Notes under the pieces: generated by a model
Told to the model about the DNA's origin: nothing
Database searches by the model: none
What the model saw: only the letters and a program-made list of their open reading frames with translations
Made by a program: the position numbers and the translations under genes
Assembly (NCBI GenBank): GCA_002104945.1
Contig: MCFH01000002.1
Span: 1,517,001-1,581,000 of the forward strand
From: Piromyces finnis
Taxonomy: Eukaryota; Neocallimastigomycota; Neocallimastigomycetes; Neocallimastigales; Neocallimastigaceae
Length of the DNA stretch: 64,000 nucleotides
Direction: 5' to 3'
In this document: piece by piece, positions 22,291 to 34,575 of the stretch
Layout: each line of letters begins with the position of its first letter
Position numbering within the stretch: the first letter of the stretch is position 1

Positions 22291-25200
22291 GCCTCTTATT
22301 ATTCAGTAATGTGTAATATTTAATAAGTTTAAACAGAAAATAAAAAATAAAAAGATAATGTAACAAAAAAAACATATTAATAAATTCTACTGAAATTATT
22401 ATATCCTTTTCAAATTTTAAAAAAGATTTTTAGAAATTAATATTTTATAATTATTTTTAAAAATTTAATTAATTATTTTTATTAATATTTTAATAATAAT
22501 GAATAAAATATATTAATTATAAAGGAGGTTTTGATAGATGGAAAAAAAATCAATTATAAGAATTTATATTTAAGAGAAGATAATATTTGATGATTAGGAT
22601 AAATTTTCTAAGCAAAGTTTATGCTTAAAATAAGAATGATAAAATTTTGTATTTATTCATGTTTCCTCAACAAAATATTTGACATGTAACAAATATATAT
22701 TTTATTATATTTTTATATGTTACATATTACTTATATGTTTAAAAGCTAATTACATATTATTCATATATTATGAATATTAAATTTTTATAATATAAAAATA
22801 TAATATATAATTGATATTAAAAAATTAATACTTATACTAAATGATATTATAAATCTACATTTAATATATTATATTAAAGAATATAATTAAATATGTATAT
22901 TTATTCTATAATTAATATATATACTATAAATTATAATATATATCATTTATTACATGAATTAAAAATTTTTAAAAATTAAAAATTATTTTAAACAAAAAAA
23001 ATACTATATATCACGAATTTAAAAAATAAAATATTTCTTTCTCTTTACGAATTCACTCAACATAGTTTCTATATCATTTTATTTTATTTTAAAATATTAA
23101 TTTTTAATATTGTTAAAGAAATTATATTTGGTATAATTTAATAGTAATAAAAACTTGAGTATTATTAGCTTTCCTCATTTGGGTTTGTTTTACTATGATA
23201 CATTTTATGAAAGTAGATTTTTTTTTTTCAAGGAAAATTTCTGACAACATTAATATAATTTTAGTATATTTGTATTAATTAAAAAAAAGAAAAATAAATG
23301 GTAATATATTAATTAAAATTGGTAATGTTTCTTTTATTTTTTAAATATCATTTTATGGCTTTTCTTATGTCTTTTTTTAATTAAAATAAAAAAATTCATC
23401 TCAAAAAAACTTTTTATATTTCCATTGAAAATTTATGGAATATAGAGATTTCACTTACTTTTATCTAAATTCTATTATGTTTTTATAGAATTTTTTATTT
23501 ATTTATTTTTTATTATTTCTTTTTTAGATGATTCAAATTTTTTAATTGCGGCTCCTTTAATTTTTATTTCATTATATAATGTGAATAATCATATTAAACA
23601 TTAATTAATAGAGTTCTTTTATTTATATTGAGTGATGTAGTACAAAAACTTTATATATTTGTTTATACTTTAATATATTGTATATAAATTAATATTTATA
23701 TTGAAATATTTTAAGATATTAAATGAAAATTTTAAAATTCACAAATTAAAAATAAACTTTATAATAAAAATAAAAAAGGATAAATTTACCTACCATAAAC
23801 ATATTTATTAATATGAAGCCATTGATAAATTTAAAATTGATTAATTTAATTTATTATATATTAATTTTTATATTATAAGTTAATATTTATAAATGTATTG
23901 CCTATAAGAAAAAAAGAATTTTATTTAAAATAAAAAGAGATAATAATTGTATACATTGCTTAATTGTATACATTGTTGATGTATCTTTTTTAAAATAACA
24001 AACCTAAATTAAAAAAGTCTTTTATATAAGAAAGTTATTAACATTTTAATAATGATTGATAATATATTATAATGTAAACTATCAATTTACCTTTAATATA
24101 TTACATTAAAATATTGTTATCTTTTTTTTTCTCAATATCATAAATATTTGTGTATTTTTTTGAATATTTTTCAAAAATTTTAAAAAAAAAAAAGAATTCA
24201 ATATAAATTAAAATTGATTTTTAATATAAAAAATCAATTTAATATTAGAGTTAAATTAATATTATAATATATTATAATATTAGAAAAATATATAAAATAA
24301 TTGAAATATATTAAAAAAAAATAAAACAAAAAATATATAAACTTTGAGATTAATTTATTCAAATTTCTTTATTTTTATTTATTTATTTATATAATTATTT
24401 ATTCATTCATTCATTTATACACACTGATTTTTGTAAAAATTTAATTAGTCAAGATTTTTTTTTTTATTATCATCTGAAAGTTAAACACACAAAATTTTTA
24501 TTTTATTTTATTAATTTTTTTTTTATCTATTTTATATACTATTATTTTTTAATTTTATTTTTTTTTTTATTTTTTAATTCGATTTAATTGGCAAATTGAT
24601 TATTATTCAAAAATTTAATATAATAGAAATACTCTTTAAAATTTATAAAAATGAATTTTAATAAAAACTAAACTAAAAGAAAAAGAAAAAACTATTAAAT
24701 TCAGTTATAATACATATATCTAGAATTCATAATAAATTTCAATAGTTTTAATTAAACTATCTTAATTCAAGTTCAATATATATCAAAATAGAAAGTATAT
24801 TTTTAAATAATAAAAAAAAAAAGGTAAATATAGCAAAAGTAAATATATATACATATATATTATATTTTTTATTTTATTTTATTTTTTTTTTTTTTTTGAA
24901 AAAAAAGGTGTTAAAAAATTATTTTATAAAATATTAGTTTTATAATACCATAAAAAATAAAATGAAAGTATTAATAATATAAAAAAAAATAGTAAAATAA
25001 AGACATTTAAAACAACGACAAAAAAAGAAAAGAAGTTAGAATTTAAAATAGGAGTTATAACTTTTTTTGTAATTGCTAAAATTAAAATAAATGGGTCATT
25101 TTAAAATAAAAATGATATACAAACAAACATAAAGACTTAAATTAATATATATTATTTATTTTTATTTATAAACAACTTTTAGATATATAGACTGATAAAA

Positions 25201-25429
25201 TTAAAGAAAATTAAAATAAAAAAAAAACTATCATAATTGTAATAAATATAATTGTCATAACTATCAATCAACGAATTTTTTAATAAATAGCATATCAATA
25301 TATCAATATATTTTATAGTATTCATAACAACAATTCATATTTACTAAATTTTGGAAAGAAAACAAAACTTTAAAGCAATCATTTATATAACATTAGTAAA
25401 TCATAATTTATATATATAATAATCTAAAA
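22291..25429. other. AT-rich intergenic region, 3.1 kb, no gene seen
   Basis: Nearly pure A/T with many short inverted AT repeats and homopolymers. No open frame has amino-acid variety beyond that of random AT-rich DNA. The last few hundred bases before 25430 are A-rich and probably hold the promoter and leader of the next gene. Confidence 0.55.
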
Positions 25430-26383
25430 ATGAATGATTTTAATTGCGGTTCTGGACCAAGTCCAATTTCTGAAAGATTAACATTATTCAACGAAATTGT
25501 TCGTCTTTCTAAAAAGAAAGAAGAAAAGGCAATTGTTGAAGATTTTACATATCAAAATGTTAGAGTTGTAGAATTAGTTGCTGTTTTGAATTATATTATT
25601 GCATTATATAATTTCGGTCTTCCTGTAGACAATTTATATTCAATTATTGAAGCATACGAGCAAGTTAAAGAAAAATCTGGTAGCTGCTATTTTTATATTT
25701 TAGAGTTTATAGAAAATCGTTTTAAAAGTATTCACCCTGTACTTTTAATGTTAGATCGTTATACTAAAAGTATTTACAAACTTTTAAAAGATGAAGGACA
25801 AATGATTGGAAAATTTCAATTTTACGTCATGGCTAAAGCAATTGCTTCATACCAAGTTGCTACGCAAGATGTAATAGATTACTTAGCAAAATGTTTAAAC
25901 CAATGCAATAAAGAGTTATCAAATAAAGCAAGGTTTAGTTCTAGTTCAATAACTACACTTATTTCAAATAAAAATATTGAAAACACCAATTTTGTAGAAA
26001 TAACTGAAAAAATAGAAATGGAAAATAAATATCATAACAGAATTAGTAACAGTAGTAGTAACAGTAGCATAAGAACAAGAAGAAATACTTCAATAAAAGA
26101 AGAATCAAATGATGATGATACCTTAATAGATAATACAGAAACTAATGAAAACTCGAATTCATCAACACCAATACCTGCAGCTGATAAGATGAATACTACA
26201 TCTGTGAAAATGGAATTACCAATTAATGAAGAAAATGATATATTTAATATCAATATAGAAAAGAAAAGTATGATATATGAATGCATTACTTCATTAAATG
26301 TTTATTCCAAATTTCATAATATAAAATTTGATATTCCTTTCTATCCATCAGATGAATTAATAGAAAAAATTGAAAACCTTTAA
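25430..26383 (+). CDS. Unrecognised protein, helical N-terminal half, acidic Ser/Asn-rich C-terminal half
   Basis: Single-exon frame of 317 codons with clear coding character (all amino acid classes used, A/T-ending codons). I do not recognise the family. Residues 1-170 look like a folded, mostly helical domain with alternating hydrophobic positions (for example VRVVELVAVLNYIIALYNFG and YFYILEFIENRF). Residues 175-270 are low-complexity, rich in Ser, Asn, Thr, Glu and Asp, and contain RTRRNTSIKEE. A short ordered tail follows (IYECITSLNVYSKFHNIKF). There is no signal peptide and no clear membrane segment. The ATG lies after an A-rich leader (TAATCTAAAAATG), as for other genes in this window. 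It stands alone between long intergenic stretches, so context gives no hint of its role. Confidence 0.75.
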   Translation: MNDFNCGSGPSPISERLTLFNEIVRLSKKKEEKAIVEDFTYQNVRVVELVAVLNYIIALYNFGLPVDNLYSIIEAYEQVKEKSGSCYFYILEFIENRFKSIHPVLLMLDRYTKSIYKLLKDEGQMIGKFQFYVMAKAIASYQVATQDVIDYLAKCLNQCNKELSNKARFSSSSITTLISNKNIENTNFVEITEKIEMENKYHNRISNSSSNSSIRTRRNTSIKEESNDDDTLIDNTETNENSNSSTPIPAADKMNTTSVKMELPINEENDIFNINIEKKSMIYECITSLNVYSKFHNIKFDIPFYPSDELIEKIENL

Positions 26384-27130
26384 ATCTCAAAGCATATTAA
26401 TTTATTATTATTTTCTACATACATTATATGGTAAAATTAAATTTTTTATTTTTTATTTTTTTTTTTTTTTTTAAAAAAAAAAGAAAATAAAGAATAAGTA
26501 AAATCATTCATTTTTATTCTGATTAAATATATCCATTATTATTATTATATCATTTTAATACAATACATAATATATACTAATTAAATTTAACTTAATTTAA
26601 ATCAAATAGAAAAATAAAAAAAAAAAAAAAAAACTTTTGATTTTTTTTTTAGAAGTATTTTTTTTTCCTCTCTATTTACTAATATTTATTTCAAGTTTTG
26701 TTATTGCTTATTTTGTTATAAACTCATTAGAAAATTTACTTGTTTAATATTCTTGATAAACAAAAACAATAATAATAATATAAAATAAATTTAGAATTAT
26801 ATAATCATAATTATATTTTTATTTTAAATTAAAACTTTTCGTTTATTTTAATATTATTTATAAAACTATATTATTATAATAATAAAAGAGCATTATGCTT
26901 TATTTTTCTTTTTAAAAATAATAATTAATAAATAAATAAATATAAATATATAAAATATATAAATATATAATATTTATGAATTGGACAAAAAGGATTATTC
27001 AGAATCATCTTTATATTATTATTTGATATTGTATGTCTAACGATTTTGAATATTTCTAAATTGTTATTTATAAGGATTTTATAACATACCATTTATTGAT
27101 AATTTATTAATTTAATGATTCATATAATCA
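26384..27130. other. AT-rich intergenic region
   Basis: 3' flank of the preceding gene. T run at about 26459-26472, A runs at about 26616-26633. No gene seen. Confidence 0.5.
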
Positions 27131-28640
27131 ATTTATTTTTTTGAAGAAAATAATAGTAATGCTTTTAATAATATCAATAATTATAATGAAAATGATGATA
27201 ATAATAATAAAGATGTAACTAAGGATGATTAATAATAATATCATTAATAATAATGATGATAATATGATAATATAAATAACAATGATACAATTATTAATGC
27301 TTTAAATGATAAAATTTTTAAATACTTAATATTTATAGAATAAAAATATGATTTGATTGTGAATTTTTTATATAACTTCAAATTTAGATACTTATCACAA
27401 AAGCTAGTATGCATTTAAGAATTTAATTATTGATAAAAAAAATTCCCTTTTCAAAGTCAATGGAATTCTAAATATGCCAACAAGATTCATTACTCCTTCA
27501 AATAATGAAGCTAAACTTAATTTTTGAATATTCTAATGATCATTTAAATAAAGTAGTCATATACCGTGTCATGGATTCAATCTAAACTTTGGAAATATTC
27601 TAAAGATTCATATCATAAAATATAATACTTTATAAAACTTAAATGCTGGAATCTTACATAGAAAAAATATGATGAAAAGTCCTCAGATTCTGATTATATT
27701 ATATATGATAAACATCAATATGAATTAAAGATGCAGGCTAGTTCTATTCATGGATGTCTTTGTTCAAGTTCTTTAAAGTATTTAATATTCATACAAGGTA
27801 TTGAATGTATCACAGGAATGGAAAAAAAATTACTTGAATAAAACAATTGATTAATTTTGTAAAAATACCAAATCTATGGTGATGAAGATTCATTTCTAAT
27901 CAAGTATAAAAAGGAGTATTGGGAAAATATAGATAAATAAAAATAATTTGGATAATAATAATGATGATTATGAAAATAATAATAATAATATATTATATAA
28001 TAAAGTGAAAGTAAAAGTAATAAAGATAATTATGATACTAAAAACATTGATGTAAGTAATTTTATTAAAGAATATTGTTTAGTTGCAGAATATATTACAA
28101 ATCAATTATGGAAAGCATTACATATATTAAATTATGGAAACACATTTAAAAAAAAATACAGTGGTGTTTTGGTAAATACAACTAAATTGTATATTAAAGG
28201 AATAGATATTATTAAAAAAATGCTTGTATTTTTATTAGAAATTATTGTAAAATATTCTTATGTATGATTCTTTTTGATTATCCAGAAAAACAGTTGATTG
28301 TGAAATTGTCTATTGGTACAAAACGTGTTATTTTATGTTTTATTATTTGGTAATAGTCATAAAATATATAATTTAAATTACATAATTGTTGTAATATTAT
28401 AGATATCAATTCATTTTCGTTTAATAAAAACTCAAATATATTTGGAGATTAAATCATGTCTTTAGATCTTCTTATAAAAGTAACTAATAATAAAAATATT
28501 ATTAAACCTAAACTAGATTATTATTATTATTATGTAGAAGCAGGATTCAAAAATTTATTAAAAGTTTTAAATACCAATATTAATGATTTATTATAATTTA
28601 ATTTGCATTTTAAATACAATTAATAATTCAATAAAGAAAC
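27130..28640 (+). pseudogene. Decayed coding sequence, family unknown
   Basis: Short plus-strand frames with ordinary amino acid composition are interrupted by many stops and frame changes. Recognisable pieces include KMQASSIHGCLCSSSLKYL (about 27730) and FIKEYCLVAEYITNQLWKAL (about 28058), plus Asn/Asp-rich runs (27170-27260). Base composition is less extreme than in the flanking intergenic DNA. I cannot name the family. The pieces may come from one gene or several. Confidence 0.45.
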
Positions 28641-28999
28641 TTAAAGTAATTTTTTATTTAAATATTCATCTTACGTACCAAGGATTTTAAAAAAATTTTA
28701 ATTTTTATTGATATTTTTAAAAATTACATTCAAAGATATATAATATTGAATTATGTATTAAAAACAATATGCTTTATACTTTATAATAAAAGTAATCTTT
28801 TACTTTTTTTAAACAATAAAAGTTTTAGACTATTTTCCTTTTTAAAAAAAATTATATAATTTAGTAAATTAAAATATTAAAAATATGAAATAAAATAATA
28901 TTAAAATAGAAACGTAATATTACTTTTAGTATTTATTATTCCTTTTCATTCTTTTTATTCTTTTCAGTGTTTTATTCTTCTTTATCATTTTATATTCCC

Positions 29000-29870
29000 G
29001 TAATTAACTCTGAAGGTATAGATGATAAAATCATTTTTTACATCATAAAATGCATCTTTAATTACGTTATTAAAGATAATAGTGATATAAAAGAATAATT
29101 AACATTTTTATTCCAAAACGAGACATTGGTGTAATTGCATTATCATGGCACATAAAATTACTTTGTAATTCTATATGTTGGATATTTTATAAAAAAGTAT
29201 CTGCATTCACAATTCTGTATACATAATTCAAAATAAATAGGCATTGAATTAACATATACCAATTACATAGATCGTTCCATATTAATGTATTCATTACCAA
29301 AAGACCCTCTAAATCTAAATCTATAATCACTATAAAAAGCATCGTCTGAAGCATTCAAAATAACTTTAACTAATTAATACCTTTAATTCCAGATAATACA
29401 ACATTATTTATTATTTTTTCAATATCTTCTTTATTTAAATTAACGAAACCACTATCAAATAGATAGTATCTATCATATTCATCAAATTTAAAGTTCTGTT
29501 CATTAAGATAATCTATTATAAAATTACTTTCGTTTTCATTATTATTAGTTTAGTTTTATTATTGTTTTCATCATTATCATTTAATGCCTGTATAAAAATA
29601 CTTAAACGTATTTGCATCCATCATATAATCAACTTGATAAACATCAGCCAATTAAGAATTTTTGAAGCAGGTTGAGTAAGTTCAATATAAAAATCTATAA
29701 GATTTATAGGATTCGCATGTAAATAGTATATTGTTTTCTCAATATAATCTTTTAAAGTTGTAAAAATAGTTTGTGAATGAAATTTAAAATTAAATATAGC
29801 ATAGCGACAAAGGTAAAAACGAAGAATAAATCCATTATATACAACATTTTAAAATTACATAATTTAATAT
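29000..29870 (-). pseudogene. Decayed coding sequence on the minus strand, family unknown
   Basis: Reading the minus strand from about 29840 downward gives coding-like pieces such as GFILRFYLCRYAIFNFKFH and YIEKTIYYLHANPINLIDFY. Further on come YLNEQNFKFDEYDRYYLF (about 29500) and FYSDYRFRFRGSFGNEYINM (about 29330). Stops and frame changes separate them. Composition and aromatic-rich style differ from random AT-rich DNA. No family is recognised. Confidence 0.45.
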
Positions 29871-32108
29871 CATATATTCCATATCATTTATTATTCTCTT
29901 CTACTTCTTTAATTATATATATATTAATATTATTACAAAGATAAGAAAACCTTTCTTCATTAAAATATAAACTTTTTTTTGAAGGTAATTTATTATACTA
30001 AATAATTATATTTATTTTTTAAATGTAAAAATTAAAATTCTTATTTATGATCCAATAATAATAATTAATAGATTATAATATTTGATTTTATTAGTCTAGA
30101 TTATTCATATTTTTAAATATATGTACAATAAATTATATTTACTATATTAATAATAGAAATATAAAAGTTATTAAAAGTTTATACTTTAATAAAATAGATG
30201 AAAAAATAAAATGTTCAACATCACATTCAAAGTATTAATAACTTGTGTATTACTAAATCTTTTATTAATATCACTGTAATTATTTTATCTTTTGTATAAA
30301 ATGAACATTTTTATATTAAATATTTTATGGATAGTGTAATAGAAACACAACAATATATAAAAGAATTTCATCTTTTATTTATATTTTATTTGAAATTTTG
30401 GTGCCATAGTATATATTAAAAAATTATAATTTTAATAAACTTTAAATAATATTAAATCGTTTAATCGTTTTAATAAACTAATTAATTTTATGGAATAAAT
30501 TAAATTATATGATATGGTAGATCCATTTCTAAACTAATTAGAAGTAAATTGTATAAATAAATATGTTATAATAAATATAAACTCGAATAGATATTTTCTG
30601 TATGAATAATTACTAAACAATAAATAAATATATAAAAAGATTTAAAAAATATTATTTTTTGGTATAAATTTTTTTAGAAAACAGAAAAATTACATTAATA
30701 TGTATATTAAATTGAACTTCTTTTATATGATAAAATTAAAAATGTATTTATGATTTTACAACTAGCCTCAAAGTTTAAAATTCATAATGTTTTTTTTTTT
30801 TAACTTTACAATTATTATTATTATTACTGAAAAATAAATAATAATAATTGTATATATACCTTTTTTGATTATCATTTAAAAATAACAAAAGTTTGTGTAG
30901 CAATTTGTTAAATATATTAGCCACTTTTTTATTTATTTTTTTTCTCCTTAAAATCTTATTGCACGTGAGGATAATAAAAAAATTACTAAAAAAAAATATT
31001 GAAATTTTGATATTATTAAAAATATTATATTTTAGTAATTAAACTAAAGTATATTCAATATAAAAAAAAACAATTAGTAATTAAACTAAAGTATATTCAA
31101 TATAAAAAAAAATAAATAAAACAAGTATTGATACTAGTTTACTAATAAATGTAGTTAAGCCTTTTAAGATATTTATTATTTTTTATCCAATTATTTGATA
31201 TAAATTTTTAATTATTTATTGTTGTAACCATAGAAACTTGAAATATATTTAATTGGGTTAAAATATATTTTGATGGTATGTAAATAAAATCATAATTTTT
31301 AAAATTGAAAAAGTTGATTATTAATTATTACTATAGAATTATATTCCAAACTTTTTTATTTATTATAATAATAATATTTATAAAAACATTCTTATGTAAT
31401 TCTAATAATTTTTTTCTTATTTATCTATTAAATAAAAGTATTGTTTATAAAACTATTTTCTAAATCCCATATTCAATTTAAAATTTTATAAAATTAATCC
31501 AAAACTTCACCATTCATTTTTTGTGGTAGTTTAATTAATATATGTAAACAATATATTTAAAGTATATTTATATGTATTAAAAAGATAAATAAATATATGA
31601 ATTTTCTTAGCATTTATTTAATTATTTATTTAACTTTAATATTTCAAAAAAAATTTTATTTACTAAATAAAATTTCAAATAAAGTTATTAATAATGTAAT
31701 CAAATGTTTTTATTTTTTTTTTATTTATAATAATCCTTAATTAAAATAGGAAATAAAAGAAGTACTTACAAATTAGATTTATTTTACCAAAACTATTTTT
31801 ATTATTATTAATAAATAAAGTAAATAAATAAATTGTCCAAGAAAAATCATACACTAATATATGAAAAATATATCATTTTGATATATTATTATAATTATTG
31901 AAAATATATTTGATATTTGTAAAATTGATAGTAAAAATACAAAGTGAAGATAATAAAATTTTAGTTATGATGTAATTTTTATTTGTTTAAAGTAAATTGG
32001 TAATAAATATATATAAAAAATGTATACAATTTATTATTAATCGAGTTGATGATAGCATATTACATTGTTATGAAGAAAATAATTCAATTTAAATTAAAAA
32101 AAAAAAAG
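29870..32108. other. AT-rich intergenic region
   Basis: No gene seen. It contains a direct repeat of 38 bases (next entry but one covers the promoter at its right end). The last part, before 32205, is the promoter region of a glycine-rich protein gene. Confidence 0.5.
31032..31111. repeat. Direct repeat of about 38 bases
   Basis: The segment beginning TTAGTAATTAAACTAAAGTA at 31032 recurs at 31074, an offset of 42 bases, with no visible differences. Both copies end in A runs. It is intergenic. Confidence 0.8.
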
Positions 32109-32116
32109 TATAAAAG
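32109..32116 (+). promoter_or_regulatory. TATA box of glycine-rich protein gene A
   Basis: TATAAAAG, 96 bases before the ATG at 32205, within AAAAAGTATAAAAGATAAAA. The same element with the same flanks occurs 73 bases before the paralogous gene at 36502, which supports a real shared promoter element. Confidence 0.65.
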
Positions 32117-32204
32117 ATAAAAAAATGTATCATATTTTCTTCTTCATCATTAATAAATATTAATTTATAATATTTTTAGATTATTAATATAAAAAAATAA
32201 CAAA

Positions 32205-32972
32205 ATGGCTTATGATGACGAATATGTTTACATTACCGATGATGAAGGTGATTACCTTGAAGATGCTAATGGTAACATTATTACTCCACAAGAAGCCCAA
32301 CAAAGAGGCTTAATTTCTGAAGTTCAATCAACTGATCGTGCTCTTTCAGCTACTGCCAAAAAATGGTTAATTGGTGGTGGTGTTGCTGCTGGTCTTGCTG
32401 CTGCTCTTGGTGGTGGTGCTTACGTTATTAATCAACAACTTAAAAAAAAGAAGAAGGTTAAGAAGAGTGAAGTCCAAAGTAAGGATAGTAATGAATTAAA
32501 CAATCAACAACAAAGCCAACAAGGTCCACAAGGTGGTTTTGGTGGTCCACAAGGTGGCCGTCCACAAGGACAACAAGGTGGTTTCGGTGGTCCACAAGGT
32601 GGCCATGGCCCACATGGTGGTCCACAAGGACAACAAGGTGGTTTCGGTGGTCCACAAGGTGGTCATGGCCCACATGGTGGTCCACAAGGACAACAAGGTG
32701 GTTTTGGTGGTCCACAAGGTGGTCGTCCACAAGGACAACAAGGTGGTTTCGGTGGTCCACAAGGTGGTCATGGCCCACATGGTGGTCCACAAGGACAACA
32801 AGGTGGTTTTGGTGGTCCACAAGGTGGTCGTCCACAAGGACAGCAAGGTGGTTTCGGTGGTCCACAAGGTGGTCATGGCCCACATGGTGGTCCACAAGGA
32901 CAACAAGGTGGTTTTGGTGGTCCACAAGGTGGCCGTCATCAAGAACAACAAGGTAGTTTCGGTCTTTTTTAA
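32205..32972 (+). CDS. Glycine-rich repeat membrane protein A (acidic domain, one membrane span, C-terminal GGFGGPQ repeats)
   Basis: 255 codons, single exon, unknown family. Residues 1-47 are acidic and ordered-looking (YVYITDDEGDYLED; TPQEAQQRGLISEV). Residues about 54-75 form one Gly/Ala-rich membrane segment (LIGGGVAAGLAAALGGGAYV). A basic KKKKKVKK stretch follows at about 81. From about residue 105 to the end the protein consists of alternating units GGFGGPQGGHGPHGGPQGQQ and GGFGGPQGGRPQGQQ. There is no cleavable signal peptide. Codon choice in the repeats (GGT, CCA, CAA) is uniform, which fits high expression, and a TATA box sits upstream. The paralog at 36502 carries the same acidic-membrane-basic module but with the repeats in front. 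Possible roles include a membrane-anchored low-complexity or adhesive protein; I do not assign one. Confidence 0.82.
   Translation: MAYDDEYVYITDDEGDYLEDANGNIITPQEAQQRGLISEVQSTDRALSATAKKWLIGGGVAAGLAAALGGGAYVINQQLKKKKKVKKSEVQSKDSNELNNQQQSQQGPQGGFGGPQGGRPQGQQGGFGGPQGGHGPHGGPQGQQGGFGGPQGGHGPHGGPQGQQGGFGGPQGGRPQGQQGGFGGPQGGHGPHGGPQGQQGGFGGPQGGRPQGQQGGFGGPQGGHGPHGGPQGQQGGFGGPQGGRHQEQQGSFGLF
32517..32964 (+). repeat. In-frame GGFGGPQ repeat block of gene A
   Basis: Tandem 45- and 60-base units built on GGTGGTTTYGGTGGTCCACA. Third-position differences (TTC/TTT, CGT/CAT) show units are copied in blocks, with a repeated long-short order. The long open frames in other frames and on the other strand here are by-products of the repeat. 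Confidence 0.9.
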
Positions 32973-33418
32973 ATTGATGTTTAAGATCAAAAATGTAAAA
33001 TAATTACAATTCATTTAATCTACTTATTTTATATTCAAGAATTCTGTAAATTTAAAAATATTAAAATTTAAAATCTCATCATTATAGCGTTTAAGCCCAA
33101 AATTTAAAATAATAAACAATAATAATAAATTTTATCCTATCATAAATAAAATAAAATAGAAACATCAATATTTAATGTGATAAATATATATAATATGGTA
33201 TATTTACTTTAATAGCACAAATATTAAATGTATATAATTTATAAATAAATAAAATATATAATTAAAAAAAATTAAAAACAAATTTAATATTACTTCCTAT
33301 GTGTTGGATTAACTGTTATGAATATTACTAAAAATTAAATATATTTTATATTGATAATTCTACTAAAAAGATCAATTAACTTTTTTTTTTAATAAAAAAC
33401 TTTTACAATATAAAGAAC
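32973..33418. other. AT-rich intergenic region, 3' side of gene A
   Basis: No gene seen. It contains the 3' UTR of gene A and ends at a decayed LINE copy. Confidence 0.5.
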
Positions 33419-34575
33419 AGGTTTAATGTTTTCATGTATGTAAAACTCAAATTGCATTAATTTGTAAATTATATTCTTAAATATGAGAAATATATATGGT
33501 ACAAATTCAGTAGTACTCTTGATATAGAAATTAAAGAAATATAAGGATGTTTAAATTTTTATTAAAATAATAGTAGTTAAAATATTTGCTGCTACTAAAA
33601 AATAATGAAGATGTTGGAAAAAATTTCAAAGGAAAATCAATTATATCACAATATTGTCATGAATACAAATTTGAAGAAATTAAAGATTTTATTAAATTAT
33701 ATTATGAGCTCCAAGAGTTTTCATATAACTTTTACTGATTATTGAAAGCAATTAACAAAGAGAATTTAAATACAATAGTTACTAAAGATGCTAAATTAGG
33801 TTATTCAGTTTGCTCATATTACAATTCATGTTACAAAAGTAAAGTATTCAACATAAGTTAATCGAAATTTAATGATATTCGTATTATAAATTATCAAGCT
33901 CAAATATTCAATTATCTATAAATAATAATAACAACAATAATAAAAATAATTGTTTTGATAATAGATAATAGCAACAATAGAGATAACTGTGATCCTATTA
34001 ATAATAGTAAAATGCTATTAATCAGCATAGTGAAGATGATAATTATAATTCTTTAAATTTGAATAATTATTTTAATTTAGATATTAACATAATTAATGGT
34101 AATTTTAATTGTATAGTAAATAGTAAATATTAATATGTATAATAATTTTAATGTGTACAACAAAAAAAAAATAAAATTCTTTTTTGGAATAAGTCTTAAC
34201 AATAATAGTTTAATAAAAGAATGAAAAGAACTATATATATGTGTCAGATGAAATTAGGCACATTTGAAATATCTTCATTTTTGACAGTCAATGAGTAACT
34301 TTTAATTAAAAGCATGTTTATGTTATTAACCAACAATAATAATAGCCAATATTTTGAAGTAAAAATTATGAGTCAATGTTGAAGAAACAGTAAAGCAGGA
34401 TAGTCAGTATAACCAATGATGATCAATATATTAAATCTTGTCTCCTGGCAAATTTGATCTTTGAATATTAATTTTATTTAATGTTTAATCCAATTATTAC
34501 TCTCAATATAGTCTTTCTTTAATTAAAATTACTAGAATGCATTATACCCGTTTGTGTTTAATTAAAGTTTCTTCT
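33419..34575 (+). mobile_element. Old, decayed LINE copy
   Basis: Degenerate match to the LINE C-terminal coding region and 3' UTR. Corresponding stretches include AAAACTCAAATTGCATTAAT (33440), TATTATGAGCTCCAAGAGTT (about 33700), an AAT/AAC-rich part (33920-34100) and the 3' UTR piece ATTACTAGAATGCATTATAC (about 34528). It has far more substitutions than the other copies, so it is an older insertion. No usable frame remains. Confidence 0.75.

Noticed and set aside
32230-32300. EF-hand calcium site in the acidic module of the glycine-rich proteins
   Set aside because: The EDANGN/EDEDGN segment resembles an EF loop but lacks Asp at position 1 and Glu at position 12 in both paralogs.
32517-32964. 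Regular GGTGGTCCACAA units as a CRISPR-like array
   Set aside because: Units are tandem codons of one frame with no spacers, in a eukaryotic gene.
32458-33014. Long open frames antisense and in shifted frames across the glycine-rich repeats (same at 36493-36985)
   Set aside because: They are periodic by-products of the GGFGGPQ repeat; the chosen frame alone continues into the shared non-repeat module.
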